DNA of 5,571 nucleotides from Deltaproteobacteria bacterium RBG_13_61_14 (GCA_001797815.1 MGQK01000040.1:32358-37928), one strand, 5' to 3'; positions 1 to 4,948 are shown, counted from the first letter of the stretch. Made by a program: numbers and translations. The notes: generated from the sequence alone by a model not told the origin.

Positions 1-191
1 GAGATAAATTCCTTTTCCGCGATCGGCTTTCCCACGTGCCGGAGCACCACCTCGCCCCGCTCCAGCCGGGCCAACTCCTCCGCGGTAAACGGCAACTCCT
101 CAGCCGGCCAAAGCCGGCCCGGGAGCAGCAGGATACTGCTCAGGCCCAGCACCCAGACCGCGGCCCGGAAGTCTTGCTTCCCGATGGGCAT
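1..191 (-). CDS. Secreted protein, N-terminal fragment (possibly SRPBCC/START-like)
   Basis: The first 63 codons are present and the gene runs off the left edge. The start is fixed at the ATG at 191 because an in-frame TGA lies two codons upstream. The N-terminus begins MPIGKQDFRAA, followed by a hydrophobic core of about 14 residues (VWVLGLSSILLLPG) and a likely signal-peptidase site near RLWPA-EE around residue 30, so export to the periplasm or outside is expected. The mature start (LPFTAEELARLERGEVVLR) resembles, from memory, the entry segment of secreted deltaproteobacterial SRPBCC (START-like lipid-binding) proteins, but the fold itself lies outside the window. No Shine-Dalgarno is visible. 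A promoter-like element sits so close to the start that the mRNA may be leaderless. That it is a gene is fairly sure; the family is a weak call. Confidence 0.6.
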   Translation of the reverse strand, partial: MPIGKQDFRAAVWVLGLSSILLLPGRLWPAEELPFTAEELARLERGEVVLRHVGKPIAEKEFI

Positions 192-197
192 GACTCA

Positions 198-226
198 GAT
201 TTAGGGGACTCTTTTGATTTTGTCAA
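198..226 (-). promoter_or_regulatory. Candidate sigma-70 promoter for the left-edge secreted protein
   Basis: On the minus strand a perfect -35 hexamer TTGACA (221-226) is followed after 17 nt by a poor -10, TAAATC (198-203, 3 of 6 matches). Transcription would start within a few bases of the ATG at 191, which fits the missing ribosome-binding site. The weak -10 keeps confidence low. Confidence 0.35.
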
Positions 227-239
227 GCGGAACTGGTTT

Positions 240-378
240 CTTGCCCTCCCTCAGTTTTTTTCCGCACCGCATATTTTCGGCCTTCGTAGTGGCGCAATTC
301 ATTGCGCCCAGTCCCTGCAAGGGCGCGATAAATCGCGCCCCTATCCCCGGTTTCCGGAAAACTGAGGGAGGGCAAGGG
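240..378. mobile_element. MITE-like palindromic element with candidate target-site duplication
   Basis: The ends are perfect 19-bp inverted repeats: CTTGCCCTCCCTCAGTTTT at 240-258 and its reverse complement at 358-376. Two GC-rich short palindromes lie inside: GGCGCAATTCATTGCGCC at 291-308 (8-bp arms) and GGGCGCGATAAATCGCGCCC at 321-340 (9-bp arms). Together these also pair with each other imperfectly (about 283-309 with 320-345), so the whole unit is a nested hairpin. An 8-bp direct repeat ACTGGTTT flanks it at 232-239 and 379-386, as expected of a target-site duplication; two bases (GG, 377-378) separate the right arm from its copy. It is too short to code for a transposase, so it would be non-autonomous. 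It lies between two minus-strand genes and could alternatively act as a transcript-end hairpin. Confidence 0.6.
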
Positions 379-466
379 ACTGGTTTTATTCCCGCCGCGC
401 GAAATGACGCATCAGCTGGTCAGTCCCACCCCTGGATACTTGGGTGCCGCGAATCGGAGCAGGTTG

Positions 467-503
467 CTTATCGGCTAAAACTCTCCCAGGGCTCACCGAT
501 AAG
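467..503. repeat. Inverted repeat downstream of the DUF2007 gene
   Basis: CTTATCGG (467-474) and CCGATAAG (496-503) are perfect 8-bp arms around a 21-nt loop. No T-tract follows on either strand, so this is not a standard intrinsic terminator. It could be an RNA 3' hairpin or a protein-binding site. Confidence 0.4.
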
Positions 504-555
504 AGAATGCAGGCATGGGCATCATCATCACCATTCCCGAGAAATGCAGGCGCTG

Positions 556-1029
556 TTACACCTGCCGGCGGGGATGCCCAGCCCCCGAGGAGGAGGACGG
601 CGGTCGCCAAACCGCACCGCAGACCTGACAGCGGAAAACTTTTTTAGCCAGAGGCATGGAATGGCCGGAGATCAAGGAGAGCAAAGCCGCCAGCCACGAA
701 ACTTGCTTCTCAGAAGCCAAGCCCAGGGCCCCGCATTGGGGACAGAGCTCATTTGATGGTTTCTTAATTTGAATGGAACTATCATCCTCAGAATCTTCGC
801 CCATTACCTGCATGGAATCGGCTCCCAGAACTTCCTGGGCCCGCGTCAACTCCTTCTCGCGCACCTGAACCCGGCATCCTCCGATGGCGATGCTATAAAA
901 CGGATTGATTGACGCGGTATTTTCATCGAGGATCAAAGCCTCGATGCCCGCGGCTTCAAGGTGCGAGCAAGCCAGATGAGCATCAATGGGCCTGAAAAAT
1001 GTGGCAATAGTTGCCCATGTCTCACTCAT
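556..1029 (-). CDS. DUF2007 domain protein with C-terminal zinc ribbon
   Basis: This 157-residue protein has two parts. Residues 5-70 (WATIATFFRPIDAHLACSHL, then GIEALILDENTASINPFYSIAIGGCRVQV and a helix ending in AQEVLGA) match the DUF2007 pattern, a small alpha/beta domain found as a 'putative signal-transducing' module. Residues 96-137 form a treble-type zinc ribbon with C96-x2-C99 and C134-x2-C137, and a short hydrophobic helix (WLAALLSLISG) lies between the knuckles, as in other members of this group. The acidic linker at 78-84 joins them. There is no signal peptide, so it should be cytoplasmic; its biochemical role is not known. The ATG at 1029 has a purine-rich GGAAAGGGAAG upstream at good spacing. 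It starts 39 nt after the PIN toxin gene on the same strand and may share its transcript. The Ser- and Arg-rich tail after the ribbon looks non-conserved. Confidence 0.88.
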   Translation of the reverse strand: MSETWATIATFFRPIDAHLACSHLEAAGIEALILDENTASINPFYSIAIGGCRVQVREKELTRAQEVLGADSMQVMGEDSEDDSSIQIKKPSNELCPQCGALGLASEKQVSWLAALLSLISGHSMPLAKKVFRCQVCGAVWRPPSSSSGAGHPRRQV

Positions 1030-1068
1030 CGCTGTCTTCCCTTTCCGGATTCTGTGCCGGGCGCGGAC

Positions 1069-1491
1069 TTAGCCGGGCAAATCACCCGGCTCGAAGAGTT
1101 GAACAGTGGCAGGCGCTTTTTCATGGATTTCCCGATCTCGGGTTAAGAGCGGGAGGTTGAGGTCTTCTGCCACCTGCAAAATCATCGCATCCCCTCCCTT
1201 CAAGCCGGTTTTGACTCCCAATCGGCAAGCCTTTTCCGCGCTCTGGAAAGTGGTTTCCAACCAATGAATTGACGCGGCCAAGGCGAGTTCCTGGAAAATT
1301 TCTTGCGCGACGAGGGCATCCCCGGTTCTACGCCGGATCACACAAACGGTTTCGATGAGAACGACCAGAGGGCAGATCGCTTGGAATTCAAAGCAACGAA
1401 GCTTTTCGAGAAAACGATAACATTCGGAATGGAAGGGATCGCGGGGGTCAAAAGCACTGACAAAAATATTGGTGTCAACAACTACTTGCAC
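1069..1491 (-). CDS. vapC: PIN-domain ribonuclease toxin, VapC-like
   Basis: A single PIN domain fills the 140 residues, the usual VapC length. The acidic metal-binding set is complete: D6 in VVVDTNIF, E47 in VLIETVC, D101 in KGGDAMILQVAE and D119 in LLTRDREI. Such proteins are Mg2+-dependent ribonucleases that cut tRNA, rRNA or mRNA and are held inactive by a partner antitoxin. The actual target cannot be read from the sequence. The start codon is GTG (read from CAC at 1489-1491), preceded by GAAGGGAACGGGAGCG; no ATG fits. The start overlaps the last 10 nt of the upstream small gene, which indicates translational coupling and fits the antitoxin-then-toxin order. The segment is clearly lower in GC than the MBL gene (24 of 60 at 1381-1440 against 45 of 60 at 2221-2280), suggesting acquisition of the pair as a module. 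Confidence 0.9.
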   Translation of the reverse strand: MQVVVDTNIFVSAFDPRDPFHSECYRFLEKLRCFEFQAICPLVVLIETVCVIRRRTGDALVAQEIFQELALAASIHWLETTFQSAEKACRLGVKTGLKGGDAMILQVAEDLNLPLLTRDREIHEKAPATVQLFEPGDLPG

Positions 1492-1724
1492 CGCTCCCGT
1501 TCCCTTCTTTGATCTTCGACGCTATCCCCCCCGCTGGAAAGCTCTCCAATCCTTTTGATCAAGCGATCCCACCTTTGCTTTTGTTCGCGCGGGCTGCGCT
1601 TGGGGGGTTGAGGGAGAGGGTGTTTTTCATTGCCGGCCGAAGCGAGCTGGCTTTTCTTAATAATGAGTTCTTTTTCCAACCGGTTGATTTCATCCAGCAA
1701 GCTAATCTTTTCAGCTTTGGTCAT
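1482..1724 (-). CDS. Putative antitoxin partner of the PIN toxin, coiled-coil type
   Basis: This 80-residue, highly charged protein is placed directly before the PIN toxin and overlaps it by 10 nt, the classic antitoxin position. Residues 1-28 (TKAEKISLLDEINRLEKELIIKK) have a heptad pattern typical of a short dimeric coiled coil. A proline-rich linker (36-46) follows, then a basic and acidic helix (DRLIKRIGEL) and a C-terminal tail, GGDSVEDQRRERER, that resembles toxin-wrapping tails of VapB-type antitoxins. No AbrB, ribbon-helix-helix, Phd or helix-turn-helix fold is recognisable, so how it would bind its own promoter is unclear. The ATG at 1724 has a strong AGGAGGG (1729-1735) four bases away. 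The role is inferred from position and tail composition, not from a recognised family. Confidence 0.75.
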   Translation of the reverse strand: MTKAEKISLLDEINRLEKELIIKKSQLASAGNEKHPLPQPPKRSPREQKQRWDRLIKRIGELSSGGDSVEDQRRERERCK

Positions 1725-1741
1725 CTTACCCTCCTGCTCTC

Positions 1742-1770
1742 AATATATCCGGGAAGCGCGAGAAAGTAAA
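1742..1770 (-). promoter_or_regulatory. Candidate sigma-70 promoter of the toxin-antitoxin pair
   Basis: On the minus strand TTTACT (1765-1770) and TATATT (1742-1747, 5 of 6 matches to the -10 consensus) are exactly 17 nt apart. Initiation would fall near 1735, right at the Shine-Dalgarno of the antitoxin gene, so the leader would be extremely short. Read-through from the MBL gene, which ends 66 nt before the antitoxin start, is an alternative. Confidence 0.45.
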
Positions 1771-1790
1771 GATGAAGCGGCTGGATCGAG

Positions 1791-2678
1791 TTAAGCGGTG
1801 CGGAAATATTTATCGCCTTCCTGGCGGAGAATTCCCCGCTTCTCCAGCGAGCGGAGATGGTGCCAGGTCATGCGCCATTCCATCCAGTGGTTGGTGTTGT
1901 CCGGCGAGTAATGGGGGCCGTAGATGGTGCCCTTGCGCACCAACTCCTCATGGCTCAGCGGCTCTTGCAGGCACGCGAGGATCCGCGCCTCCCGCCCGGC
2001 GATCACCCGGGCAAAGGCATCAAGCCGATCGGAGATGTCACCCTCGATCATTCCGACCTCATGTCCGGTCACCGTGAGCCGGGGCCGCAACTGTTTGAGC
2101 TTCTCGATGGAGGCGAGGGTATCATCCACGCTGGAAGCGGCGTTGCCGTACCAGGGCCCGAACTCGGTCAGGTCCATGTCCGCGGCAAAGAGCACCTGCG
2201 CCTCCGGGAACCAGAAACAGGAGTGGCCGGGCGTGTGCCCGGGCGTGTGCACCACCTGGACCCGGGTGGACCCGATGACCAGTTCCTCGCCGTCCTTTAG
2301 CTCGCGGGCCGGAGTCCAGCCATATTCGCCTAATTCCCGCAGCTTGCGTCCGCCCCAATTTCCCGATTGGTCCGCCAAGTGGCCCCAGACAAACCGGATC
2401 ATTTCCTCGAAGTCCCGGAGCGCGGGCGCGTCGGCCTGATGGATGTAGATGGCGGCCTTCGGGAAGAGCTTCAGATCGCGGATGTGGTCGGTGTGAAAGT
2501 GGCTGAGCAGCACCACCTGCACGCCCTCTTCGGCCAGGGTCTTGAGTTCCTTGGCATCCGAGGCCGGGTCAATCACGGCCCGGCCGGCGTCCTCGATGAG
2601 CAAAGAGTTGCAGTGGGGGAACCGACCGCCCCGACGGCCGGGAAGGAAGAAAAGGTGATCCGCAATTGGCTGTCGCAT
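1791..2678 (-). CDS. MBL-fold metallo-hydrolase with C-terminal helical/winged-helix extension
   Basis: The 295-residue product has the metallo-beta-lactamase fold. With the start used here, SHFHTDH supplies H60, H62, D64 and H65, TPGHTPGH supplies H148, ADMDLTEFGPWYGN supplies the bridging acid (D167, with D169 next to it), and TGHE supplies H206, so the dinuclear metal site is complete. After about residue 210 a C-terminal part (LSHEELVRKGTIYGPHY, then MEWRMTWHHLRSLEKRGILRQEG) looks like the small winged-helix-like domain seen in LACTB2-type MBL proteins. There is no signal peptide, so it should be a cytoplasmic hydrolase; the substrate (thioester, phosphodiester or other) cannot be told. 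A TTG six bases upstream would add two residues, but AGGAG at 2687-2691 is well spaced only for this ATG. It starts 15 nt after the lipoprotein gene, so they are probably cotranscribed. Confidence 0.92.
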   Translation of the reverse strand: MRQPIADHLFFLPGRRGGRFPHCNSLLIEDAGRAVIDPASDAKELKTLAEEGVQVVLLSHFHTDHIRDLKLFPKAAIYIHQADAPALRDFEEMIRFVWGHLADQSGNWGGRKLRELGEYGWTPARELKDGEELVIGSTRVQVVHTPGHTPGHSCFWFPEAQVLFAADMDLTEFGPWYGNAASSVDDTLASIEKLKQLRPRLTVTGHEVGMIEGDISDRLDAFARVIAGREARILACLQEPLSHEELVRKGTIYGPHYSPDNTNHWMEWRMTWHHLRSLEKRGILRQEGDKYFRTA

Positions 2679-2686
2679 CCGCAACG

Positions 2687-2691
2687 CTCCT
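2687..2691 (-). promoter_or_regulatory. Shine-Dalgarno that selects the MBL start
   Basis: AGGAG on the minus strand lies 8 nt before the ATG at 2678 but only 2 nt before the TTG at 2684, so the ATG is the better start. Confidence 0.7.
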
Positions 2692-2693
2692 GC

Positions 2694-3254
2694 TCAGGGG
2701 GAATCGCTGAAGCCGCGAGCGGCCGGGTTGCAGGAAAGCTGGTCCCGCCATTCCGGGGCCTCCTCCGGCGGCACCAGGTTCGGGTCGGCCAGGGCAATCC
2801 GGAGGGCGGCGACCAGGTCGCAATAAGGCAGACGGGCGAGGGCGTAGCGGGAACCGTCCGGAGCCAGGTCCACCGCGGTGATCCGGTAATGCGGCAAGAC
2901 CGCCTCGACCACCGGCCGGATCAGGCGCTCGGAGGCCGGTGCGGAAAGCAGGGATCGGATCTCCGACTGGAGGGTAAAAGCCAGGTTGACCCGCGCCCGC
3001 TCCTGGGCCGTGACCTTGGAGAGCGGCACATTGGTGATGGTGGCTTCGGCCCGGCCCATGCCGTAAAGGAAGCGGGTGCCGGAGCCGGGCAGGGTCTCGA
3101 GACCGGAGCCGACCCAGGCGGGAGGTTGGGAAGACCTTTGCGCATGGCTGGCGCAGCTTGCCAGGAGGAACAGGAAGAGGACCGGCACGACCCGCCGGGG
3201 CACTCCCCAAGGGTTCCATTCCATTTGAAGCTTTCCAGGCCTTGGCCAACCCAT
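2694..3254 (-). CDS. LPP20-like lipoprotein
   Basis: The 186-residue product carries a lipoprotein signal: basic RR at 20-21, hydrophobic VVPVLFLFLLAS and lipobox L31-A-S-C34, so the mature protein should be acylated at C34 and membrane-anchored. The following segment PPAWV (44-48), RFLYGMGRAEA (61-71) and ERARVNLAFTLQSEI (85-99) fits the LPP20 family pattern of PxWV, then a Y-G-x-G-x-A strand, then an Ala/Arg-rich helix. LPP20-like proteins are outer-membrane-associated with no defined enzymatic activity. C145 and C175 could pair. M11 (ATG at 3224) would give a more usual 24-residue signal peptide. I keep the upstream ATG because AAGGG lies about 9 nt before it, while M11 has no clear ribosome-binding site. 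It lies between the PilZ gene (53-nt gap) and the MBL gene (15-nt gap) on one strand. Confidence 0.82.
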   Translation of the reverse strand: MGWPRPGKLQMEWNPWGVPRRVVPVLFLFLLASCASHAQRSSQPPAWVGSGLETLPGSGTRFLYGMGRAEATITNVPLSKVTAQERARVNLAFTLQSEIRSLLSAPASERLIRPVVEAVLPHYRITAVDLAPDGSRYALARLPYCDLVAALRIALADPNLVPPEEAPEWRDQLSCNPAARGFSDSP

Positions 3255-3307
3255 TTACTCAAGCCCTTCGAACGTCCCGGCAAAAGGCAAGGCGCGAGTC
3301 CCAACCG

Positions 3308-3682
3308 TCACGGCTCGTCCTCGGGTTTGGCTTGGTGAGCCGCGTCGAAGGCGCGGCCCCATTCCTCGATAAAGGCCCGGATCCGTTCGCGATCCTCGGG
3401 CGAGCACTCCAGGAACTGGACTCCCATTCCCGGCGGGAGGCGGAGGACCGAATCTTCTTCGCGCACCCAAAGCACGCGGGCCACGGTGTTCAAAGGGGCC
3501 TTGTCTTTGGGCAGGCAGAAGCGAAGCCGCAACCGGGTCTGCTCGGGCAGCGGGTTCTTGGTGATCAGGAACATGCCGCCGACGCTGAGGTTCGCGGTCA
3601 CGAACAGCGGCACCCGCTTCAGGTTCCGGTTTTTCACCTCCAGCCGGACCACCGCCCGGACGTTTGCGCGCCGATCCGCCAT
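3308..3682 (-). CDS. PilZ-domain c-di-GMP receptor protein
   Basis: This is a 124-residue single-domain PilZ protein. The two c-di-GMP-binding motifs are intact: R5-x3-R9 in DRRANVRAVVR (R9-x3-R13 also fits) and N31-x-S33-x2-G36 in TANLSVGGMFL. The GMFL...PLPEQTRLRLRFCLP segment and the later GMGVQFLECSPEDRERIRAFIE helix resemble the Myxococcus-type PilZ paralogue family (TIGR02266-like). It would act in the cytoplasm as an effector that changes partner binding on c-di-GMP, commonly in motility, pilus or surface control; the partner is not evident here. The gene follows the 29-aa ribosomal-type gene by 20 nt and is probably cotranscribed from the promoter near 4000. The ribosome-binding site (GGGGACGGG) is GC-rich and weak, so translation may be coupled to the gene before it. 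The acidic tail KPEDEP is likely disordered. Confidence 0.92.
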   Translation of the reverse strand: MADRRANVRAVVRLEVKNRNLKRVPLFVTANLSVGGMFLITKNPLPEQTRLRLRFCLPKDKAPLNTVARVLWVREEDSVLRLPPGMGVQFLECSPEDRERIRAFIEEWGRAFDAAHQAKPEDEP

Positions 3683-3702
3683 CCCGTCCCCGCGCCGCCG
3701 GC

Positions 3703-3792
3703 TTATTTCTTCTTGTGCCGCAGTTTGCGCAGCATCTTCCGCTTCTTATGCTTGCGAATCTTTTTCCGCCGCTTCTTAACGACGCTTCCCAT
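3703..3792 (-). CDS. AURKAIP1/COX24-domain mini-protein, bS22-like ribosomal protein
   Basis: The product is only 29 residues, starting MGSVVKKRRK and ending LRKLRHKKK, with 18 of 29 residues Lys, Arg or His. This matches the bacterial AURKAIP1/COX24 mini-proteins (typical start MGSVIKKRRKRM, about 30-35 residues), the family of mycobacterial small-subunit protein bS22 and mitochondrial mS38. It should bind rRNA in the 30S subunit. The start was placed at 3792 because the family begins exactly there and a strong purine tract, GGGGGAGAGGAGA, lies directly upstream. The same frame stays open to 3963, but that extension has no family resemblance and holds the leader hairpins. The gene heads the PilZ-lipoprotein-MBL string. 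It is easily missed by gene finders because of its length. Confidence 0.88.
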   Translation of the reverse strand: MGSVVKKRRKKIRKHKKRKMLRKLRHKKK

Positions 3793-3805
3793 TCTCCTCT
3801 CCCCC
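3793..3805 (-). promoter_or_regulatory. Strong ribosome-binding site of the 29-aa gene
   Basis: On the minus strand GGGGGAGAGGAGA abuts the ATG at 3792. It offers Shine-Dalgarno pairing at more than one register and supports this internal start over the longer open frame. Confidence 0.65.
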
Positions 3806-3855
3806 ATTCGAGCCGGTTGCTTACCGCTTCCTTTCAATTTTGTTTTGATGGGTTG

Positions 3856-3941
3856 GGACGCAGGGGCGTCCTCCGGATGCGCCCGCTTGGGGCAGGCACA
3901 GCCTTCGGCCGTGAGCTCAGGCCGAACGGGGGCCGACCCCC
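3856..3941 (-). promoter_or_regulatory. Hairpin-rich 5' leader of the bS22-like/PilZ operon
   Basis: Three stems lie in the predicted leader: GGGGG/CCCCC with a 4-nt loop (3928-3941), TTCGGCC/GGCCGAA with a 9-nt loop (3904-3926), and GGACGC/GCGTCC with a 4-nt loop (3856-3871). The last competes with a GGGCG/CGCCC pairing nearby. No T-run follows a stem, so this is not simple attenuation. A leader that senses the ribosomal protein is possible, but decayed repeat DNA is as likely. Confidence 0.3.
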
Positions 3942-3994
3942 ACCAAAGATGCAAGGCGATCATTCATCATTTCAAAATTGGAAGAGCACCAGGT

Positions 3995-4022
3995 ATTATA
4001 CGGGTAATTTAGAGAAAAGCAA
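3995..4022 (-). promoter_or_regulatory. Sigma-70-like promoter for the bS22-like/PilZ operon
   Basis: On the minus strand a perfect TATAAT (3995-4000) is preceded after 16 nt by TTGCTT (4017-4022, TTG retained). Initiation near 3988 would give a leader of about 195 nt. The MITE-like element ends only a few bases upstream of the -35. Confidence 0.55.
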
Positions 4023-4029
4023 GTTCCCA

Positions 4030-4186
4030 TGGGCCGGCGACATCAAAAGGGGTTGGGAAGATTTTGCGCAGGGGCAGACCCCCGTGCCTGCCCGTAGGGC
4101 AGGCCCGAAAATGGAGCAATCCCGCGCGACCTGGGGGGATTGCCCCTCCCGAAGGTTTTAATCCCCCCTTTGATGTCGCCGGCCCA
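4030..4186. mobile_element. MITE-like palindromic element, 157 bp
   Basis: The ends are perfect 18-bp inverted repeats: TGGGCCGGCGACATCAAA at 4030-4047 and its reverse complement at 4169-4186. Imperfect pairing continues inward (GGGGCAGACCCCC at 4071-4083 against GGGGGATTGCCCC at 4134-4146). Short hairpins are nested inside: GCCTGCCC/GGGCAGGC at 4086-4104 with a 3-nt loop and GCAATCC/GGATTGC at 4116-4143. GTTCC occurs at 4023-4027 and 4187-4191, a possible 5-bp target duplication with a 2-nt offset on the left. There is no coding capacity, so it would be non-autonomous. It sits exactly between the pilin terminator and the next promoter, a tolerated insertion site. Confidence 0.6.
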
Positions 4187-4196
4187 GTTCCGATCC

Positions 4197-4224
4197 AAAG
4201 AAAAGGGCCGCCTTGCGGCGGCCC
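4197..4224 (-). terminator. Rho-independent terminator of the pilin gene
   Basis: On the minus strand GGGCCGCC and GGCGGCCC form a perfect 8-bp GC stem with loop GCAA, followed by TTTTCTTT. It begins 23 nt after the pilin stop codon, which implies the pilin is transcribed alone. Confidence 0.92.
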
Positions 4225-4247
4225 AGAGCAAACAAGCCGTCGTTAGT

Positions 4248-4796
4248 TTAGATGTCGTTCATCTCGTTCTTCAGTTGCTTGAGTTCGTTGACGCTCCAGC
4301 AGTCGGGCTCGGGATCACTGTCCACGTTACCCACGGCCGCCGCGATGAAGCTGACAGATGTGGAGTCAGGAACAATGACTGGGTCGCATGAATCGACCCA
4401 TATGGAAGTACCGAGCTTGGCGGCGATGGTATGCCCGGTGCCGGCTCCGGCCTGGTAAGTATAGCGGTTCTGGCCCGCGGGTTCCCAGTTCATGGCGCAG
4501 AAAGCGCCGCTCCCATCGTCAGGAACGGTCACATAAAGGGAAGGCCCACCAACAACAGCTCTATTGCACGTAATAGGGTCCTGAACCGCAACAATGTCTG
4601 CATAGGTGTTGCTGTTGGCGAAATAGGCAAGCTGGGCGACATAGATGGCGCCAAGGTTGGTCTTGGCCTCGGACTGTTTGGCCTTGGCCTGGAACTTCAT
4701 GAAGTTCGGAATCGCGATGGCCGCCAGGATCCCGATGATCGCCACCACGATCATCAGCTCAATCAACGTAAAACCTTTCTTGTTCTTCTTCAACAT
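4248..4796 (-). CDS. pilA: Type IV pilin (major pilin-like, PilA/PilE family)
   Basis: The 182-residue prepilin has a short basic leader, MLKKNKKG, cut by prepilin peptidase between G8 and F9. The conserved hydrophobic stalk [20 protein letters not shown] follows, with the essential glutamate at mature position 5 (E13). The amphipathic helix ([29 protein letters not shown]) and the Y65 turn are typical of bacterial type IVa pilins. The globular part has four cysteines, C77, C100, C137 and C166; the last pair could close the C-terminal D-region, which ends [18 protein letters not shown]. Mature length, about 174 residues, is that of a full pilin and longer than the short Geobacter type; a pseudopilin role cannot be excluded. 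AAGGAG at 4803-4808 is 6 nt from the ATG. A sigma-54 element lies about 140 nt upstream and a strong terminator directly downstream, so it is a single-gene, separately controlled unit. Confidence 0.93.
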   Translation of the reverse strand: MLKKNKKGFTLIELMIVVAIIGILAAIAIPNFMKFQAKAKQSEAKTNLGAIYVAQLAYFANSNTYADIVAVQDPITCNRAVVGGPSLYVTVPDDGSGAFCAMNWEPAGQNRYTYQAGAGTGHTIAAKLGTSIWVDSCDPVIVPDSTSVSFIAAAVGNVDSDPEPDCWSVNELKQLKNEMNDI

Positions 4797-4862
4797 CTCT
4801 TTCTCCTTTCTGAAAATTTACTTTATAGACCTGACTTCAATGGATCTCACAAATTGCTTAGT

Positions 4863-4910
4863 TTAACCTGTCTTCTCCGCACCCCCTTTCTTTTCAGCAC
4901 ACAGGTTTAA
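4863..4910. repeat. Inverted repeat in the pilin 5' leader
   Basis: TTAACCTGT (4863-4871) and ACAGGTTTAA (4901-4910) are near-perfect complements (one extra T) around a 29-nt loop, just downstream of the predicted sigma-54 start. It may be an mRNA stem or an operator. Confidence 0.35.
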
Positions 4911-4932
4911 TTGTTATCCCACTTGAATGATA

Positions 4933-4948
4933 TGCAAGCCAAATGCCG
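4933..4948 (-). promoter_or_regulatory. Sigma-54 (-24/-12) promoter of the pilin gene
   Basis: On the minus strand CGGCAT-TTGGC-TTGCA gives the invariant GG and GC separated by exactly 10 nt, close to the consensus TGGCAC-N5-TTGCA (9 of 11 fixed positions). Initiation near 4922 leaves a leader of about 125 nt. Pilin genes in Pseudomonas, Myxococcus and Geobacter are commonly driven by sigma-54 with the enhancer-binding protein PilR, so the context supports the call. Confidence 0.65.

Larger units (their letters stand above)
192..555. other. Intergenic region, 364 nt
   Basis: No convincing gene is present. Short open frames on both strands have low-complexity or repeat-derived translations and no ribosome-binding sites. 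The left part holds a promoter-like element and the MITE-like element at 240-378. The right part holds an 8-bp inverted repeat (467-474/496-503) and a short direct repeat, GAGAATGCAGGC at 503-514 and GAGAAATGCAGGC at 539-551. No T-tailed terminator is seen behind the DUF2007 gene that ends at 556. Confidence 0.6.
3793..4247. other. Intergenic region, 455 nt, between pilin and PilZ operon
   Basis: No gene is supported; open frames through it translate repeats. From right to left it contains the pilin terminator (4197-4224), a MITE-like palindrome (4030-4186), a sigma-70-like promoter (3995-4022) and a leader of about 195 nt rich in GC hairpins (3856-3941) that leads to the 29-aa gene. Confidence 0.6.

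Noticed and set aside
240-378. A CRISPR array
   Set aside because: The repeats are inverted rather than direct, with no regular spacer pattern and no cas genes.
516-535. A run of CAT/CAC codons giving a His-rich stretch in a plus-strand frame, like a His-tag
   Set aside because: The run is short, lies in an intergenic stretch with no vector-like sequence near it, and the frame has no ribosome-binding site; it is chance.
1071-1091. AGCCGGG/CCCGGCT hairpin at the end of the PIN gene as a terminator
   Set aside because: It lies inside the coding sequence and has no T-tract after it on the minus strand.
2367-3338. Long plus-strand open frames opposite the lipoprotein and MBL genes
   Set aside because: These are shadow frames in high-GC DNA; the minus-strand products have intact family motifs while these do not.
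3793-3963. A 57-residue N-terminal extension of the 29-aa protein
   Set aside because: The family starts exactly at the internal MGSV, a strong ribosome-binding site lies there, and the extension has no recognisable character.
4043-4231. A 62-codon minus-strand frame across the palindromic element
   Set aside because: It translates the inverted repeat and terminator and has no ribosome-binding site; it is a repeat-derived open frame.
4822-4827. TATAAA on the minus strand as a sigma-70 -10 box for the pilin
   Set aside because: No -35 at acceptable spacing; the sigma-54 element fits much better.
4797-4922. A c-di-GMP (GEMM) riboswitch in the pilin leader
   Set aside because: The characteristic GGGCAAACC and GGACGCAAAGCC-like blocks are absent; only a simple inverted repeat is seen.
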